Shown here: piece after piece, positions 12,934-14,811 of the stretch
Position numbering within the stretch: the first letter of the stretch is position 1
Layout: every line of letters starts with the position of its first letter
DNA from: Thauera sp.
GTDB taxonomy: Bacteria; Pseudomonadota; Gammaproteobacteria; Burkholderiales; Rhodocyclaceae
Direction: 5' to 3'
Length of the DNA stretch: 14,811 nt
Assembly: GCA_023150215.1 (NCBI GenBank)
Contig: JAKLLJ010000045.1
Span: 1 to 14,811, forward strand
Notes under the pieces: model-generated
Told to the model about the DNA's origin: nothing
Seen by the model: the letters and a program-made list of their open reading frames with translations, nothing else
Database searches by the model: none
Position numbers and translations under genes: made by a program

Positions 12934-13629
12934 TCAGGACGAACGCCGCAGCAGCGCGAGGCGGATGCGCTCGATCGCGTGCGAGGGGCTCAGGCCCTTC
13001 GGGCAGACCTCGGTGCAGTTCATGATCGTGCGGCAGCGGTAGAGGCGATAGACGTCGTCGAGGAAGTCGAGCCGCTCGGCGGTGGCGGTGTCGCGGCTGT
13101 CGGCGATGAAGCGGTAGGCCTGCAACAGGCCCGAAGGCCCGATGAACTTGTCCGGATTCCACCAGTAGGACGGGCAGAACGCGCTGCAGCAGGCGCACAG
13201 GATGCACTCGTACAGTCCGTCCAGGCGCTCGCGCTCGGTCGGGCTCTGCAGCCGTTCGCGCTCGGGCAGGGGCTGGTCGTTGATCAGCCAGGGCTGGATC
13301 GAGTGGTAGTGGGCGAAGAACTGCGTCATGTCCACGATCAGGTCGCGGATCACCGGGAAACCCGGCAGCGGGCGCAGCACGATCGGCTCCTTTAGTCCGT
13401 CGAGCGCCGTGAGGCAGGCGAGGCCGTTGCGGCCGTTGATGTTCATCGCGTCCGAGCCGCACACGCCCTCGCGGCACGAGCGCCGGAACGACAGGCTATC
13501 GTCCTGCACACGCAGCCGCATCAGCAGGTCGAGCAGCTTCTTGTCACCCGCCTCCGGCTGCACGTCGTAGGCCTGCATTCGTGGCGGATCGCCAGTCTCC
13601 GGGTCGTAGCGATAGATGCTCAGTTTCAT
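12934..13629 (-). CDS. sdhB: succinate dehydrogenase iron-sulfur subunit SdhB
   Basis: This 231-residue subunit carries electrons from the flavoprotein to the quinone site of complex II. The N-terminal ferredoxin domain has [2Fe-2S] ligands Cys52, Cys57, Asp60 and Cys72, the same Cys/Asp set as E. coli. The C-terminal domain has CILCACC (Cys142, 145, 148) plus Cys209 for [4Fe-4S], and Cys152, Cys199 and Cys205 for [3Fe-4S]. The quinone-side segment SYWWNPDKFIGPSG is present. The ATG at 13627-13629 follows GAAGGGAC; the open frame upstream is a shadow of sdhD. It sits 17 bases after sdhD, where sdhA normally comes first, and no sdhE or gltA follows. Length is close to E. coli SdhB (238). Confidence 0.95.
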   Translation of the reverse strand: MKLSIYRYDPETGDPPRMQAYDVQPEAGDKKLLDLLMRLRVQDDSLSFRRSCREGVCGSDAMNINGRNGLACLTALDGLKEPIVLRPLPGFPVIRDLIVDMTQFFAHYHSIQPWLINDQPLPERERLQSPTERERLDGLYECILCACCSAFCPSYWWNPDKFIGPSGLLQAYRFIADSRDTATAERLDFLDDVYRLYRCRTIMNCTEVCPKGLSPSHAIERIRLALLRRSS

Positions 13630-13646
13630 GTCCGTCCCTTCGCCGC

Positions 13647-13988
13647 TCAGGCGGCCAGCCCAACCGTGGCCAAGCTCAGCAGCACGCGCACCAGCACGCC
13701 GAGCAGCACGACCGCGATCAGGCTCAGCACCGCCAGCCGCAGTCCGCGCGGCTGGATGTAGTCGAGCACGATGTCGCGCATGCCGACCCAGGCGTGCGCG
13801 CACAAGGCGCCGAACAGCAGCGCGATCAGCGGCCCGCCCAGCACGCCGCCAGCGAAGGCGCGCCACCCGGAGAAATCGAGCGGCGACGCAAAGGGCAGCG
13901 CGAGCACGCCGAACACGATCAGTACCAGCAGCAGCAAGGCGCTGATGCGCTGCACCACCCATGCCCGCTGGCCGTCGAACAGCCTCAT
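13647..13988 (-). CDS. sdhD: succinate dehydrogenase membrane anchor subunit SdhD
   Basis: This 113-residue subunit has three membrane helices. The signature HAWVGMRDIVLDYIQP (His65, then Asp76-Tyr77) matches the E. coli SdhD segment around haem ligand His71 and quinone-site Tyr83. The N-terminus MRLFDGQRAWVVQRISALLLL resembles the first helix of this family. The ATG (13986-13988) overlaps the sdhC stop in an ATGA arrangement, indicating translational coupling. Length equals the family norm (E. coli 115). Confidence 0.9.
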   Translation of the reverse strand: MRLFDGQRAWVVQRISALLLLVLIVFGVLALPFASPLDFSGWRAFAGGVLGGPLIALLFGALCAHAWVGMRDIVLDYIQPRGLRLAVLSLIAVVLLGVLVRVLLSLATVGLAA

Positions 13989-14371
13989 GTCAGCCCCCAG
14001 ACGAGCAACAGCAGGGCGAGTGCGGGGGCGGCGACCAGGACCAGGCGCGCGCTGGTACGCGCTCTGGCAAGCTCGCTGCCCACGCCGACGTCCATCAGCA
14101 GGTGGCGGACCCCGGCCAGCACGTGATGCACGAGCGCCCATGACAACAAGGCTGCCGTCACCACCCGGAAGGGCGACGAAAGCAGATCGCGCACCGCAGC
14201 GAATCCCGCCTCGGAGCGCAGCGAGGCGTCGAGCAGCAAGGCGACGATGGGCAGGGCGATGAACAGCAACACCCCCGCCACACGGTGCGCGATCGACGCG
14301 ATCGCGCCGATCGGAAAGCGGATCGCCGCCAGATTCAGGAATACCGGCAAGCGTGGAGGAGGCCTGTCCAT
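13985..14371 (-). CDS. sdhC: succinate dehydrogenase cytochrome b556 subunit SdhC
   Basis: This 128-residue subunit has three membrane helices and helps bind haem b and ubiquinone. IRFPIGAIASIAHRVAGV (17-34) carries Ser26 and Arg30, matching quinone-site Ser27 and Arg31 of E. coli, and HHVLAGVRHLLMD (82-94) carries the expected haem ligand His83. The ATG at 14369-14371 has GGGAG upstream. It is the first gene of the operon; the 178-base leader contains a small TCCGCC/GGCGGA hairpin (14396-14413), but no clear promoter was found. Confidence 0.93.
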   Translation of the reverse strand: MDRPPPRLPVFLNLAAIRFPIGAIASIAHRVAGVLLFIALPIVALLLDASLRSEAGFAAVRDLLSSPFRVVTAALLSWALVHHVLAGVRHLLMDVGVGSELARARTSARLVLVAAPALALLLLVWGLT

Positions 14372-14497
14372 GTTGGCTCCCGAGCAGTTCGAGCCTCCGC
14401 CGGTGTCGGCGGAACAGCTCCTAACCGAACCATAGACCACCGGCTGATGTGGTGCCGACGTCGGGACAGGGCGATCGCACGAACGGATGGGCTGGCT

Positions 14498-14525
14498 TGT
14501 GGGAGCGGGCAAGCCCGCTCCCACA
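14498..14525. repeat. perfect hairpin, GTGGGAGCGGGC-type REP variant
   Basis: TGTGGGAGCGGGC (14498-14510) and GCCCGCTCCCACA (14513-14525) form a perfect 13-bp stem with a two-base centre. The core resembles the GTGGGAGCGGGC REP family known from Pseudomonas and differs from the GTAGGAGC units elsewhere in the window. It lies 24 bases beyond the MFS stop and upstream of sdhC, so it may end the MFS transcript, though no T-run follows on either strand. Confidence 0.7.
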
Positions 14526-14549
14526 GCGCATGGCGCGATCCCGTGCGTC

Positions 14550-14811
14550 CTACGACGACCGCGCGTTCGACACCGATCCAGTGCCTTCGCGCCAGAGCCA
14601 GACGGACGTGATCGCCAGCAGCAGGCCTGCTGCCGCACTGGCCAGGCTCAGTGCATCCCAGCCGGCAATGCGCGTGTCGCCGATGAGGCGCACGAGCAGC
14701 GGGCCGGCGATCTGTCCCGCGGCGAAGCCCGTGGTCATGCGCGCCAGCAGTGCCGTCGGGTTCGCGGGCATGCGCTCGCGCGCGAGCTGAAGGCCCGCCA
14801 TCGTGGTGACC
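14550..14811 (-). CDS. MFS transporter, C-terminal part (YbfB/YjiJ-like), truncated by window edge
   Basis: Only the last 87 or so residues are inside the window; the gene starts beyond position 14811 and the frame is open to the edge (VTTMAGLQLARERMPANP). The visible part has ALLARMTTGFAAGQIAGPLLVRLIGD, typical of a late helix in YbfB/YjiJ-type major facilitator proteins, then a final helix (ALSLASAAAGLLLAITSVWLW) and a short polar tail. The ATG at 14799-14801 is internal rather than a start. Substrate is unknown. Ends at TAG 14550-14552. Confidence 0.65.
   Translation of the reverse strand, partial: VTTMAGLQLARERMPANPTALLARMTTGFAAGQIAGPLLVRLIGDTRIAGWDALSLASAAAGLLLAITSVWLWREGTGSVSNARSS

Noticed and set aside
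13630..13962. N-terminal extension of sdhB by 111 residues
   Set aside because: The extra sequence is sdhD read in another frame. The family N-terminus and ribosome-binding site place the start at 13629.

Overview
The window reads as chromosomal DNA from a high-G+C betaproteobacterium, most likely Rhodocyclales (Thauera/Azoarcus-like). That placement is inferred from the protein families, the EarP plus Arg32-type EF-P pair, a betaproteobacterial-style TAGAAT -10 element and a dense population of GTAGGAGC-type REP repeats. No 16S rRNA or other decisive marker is present. The content is mostly housekeeping genes, and no phage, transposase, CRISPR array, tRNA or rRNA was seen.

Layout. Positions 1-2468 carry a minus-strand run that reads nfeD-like, then qmcA-like SPFH gene, then a small secreted protein, then hemG. 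Positions 2469-2936 are non-coding and unusual. They hold an AT-rich segment with two perfect, oppositely oriented DnaA boxes and three tandem RATCTTTNN 9-mers, an arrangement resembling an oriC, followed by a strong hairpin and a REP doublet. Next come rdgC (minus), a TTG-start DUF1857 gene (minus) and rsuA (plus). Positions 5361-5687 are an array of five alternating REP units. A probable outer-membrane beta-barrel gene (minus) follows, then a 381-base AT-rich spacer with another perfect DnaA box.

Positions 7026-8835 hold earP and efp, an enzyme and its substrate. EarP rhamnosylates Arg32 of EF-P, and that arginine and its loop are intact. The efp -10 promoter element overlaps the earP stop codon, and a GNRA-loop hairpin follows efp. 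Downstream are an Ala-rich lipoprotein gene, a MATE efflux gene, another REP doublet and a long CorA-like gene (minus) with a GMN motif.

The right end is a minus-strand succinate dehydrogenase operon, sdhC-sdhD-sdhB, with no sdhA between sdhD and sdhB. The sdhD-sdhB gap is only 17 bases and carries a good ribosome-binding site. The last feature is the C-terminal end of an MFS transporter cut by the window edge.

The two observations most worth following are the oriC-like DnaA-box region (about 2556-2767) and the missing flavoprotein gene in the sdh operon. The REP doublets, three of them 93-94 bases long and one reversed copy of 95, are a third, genome-scale signal.
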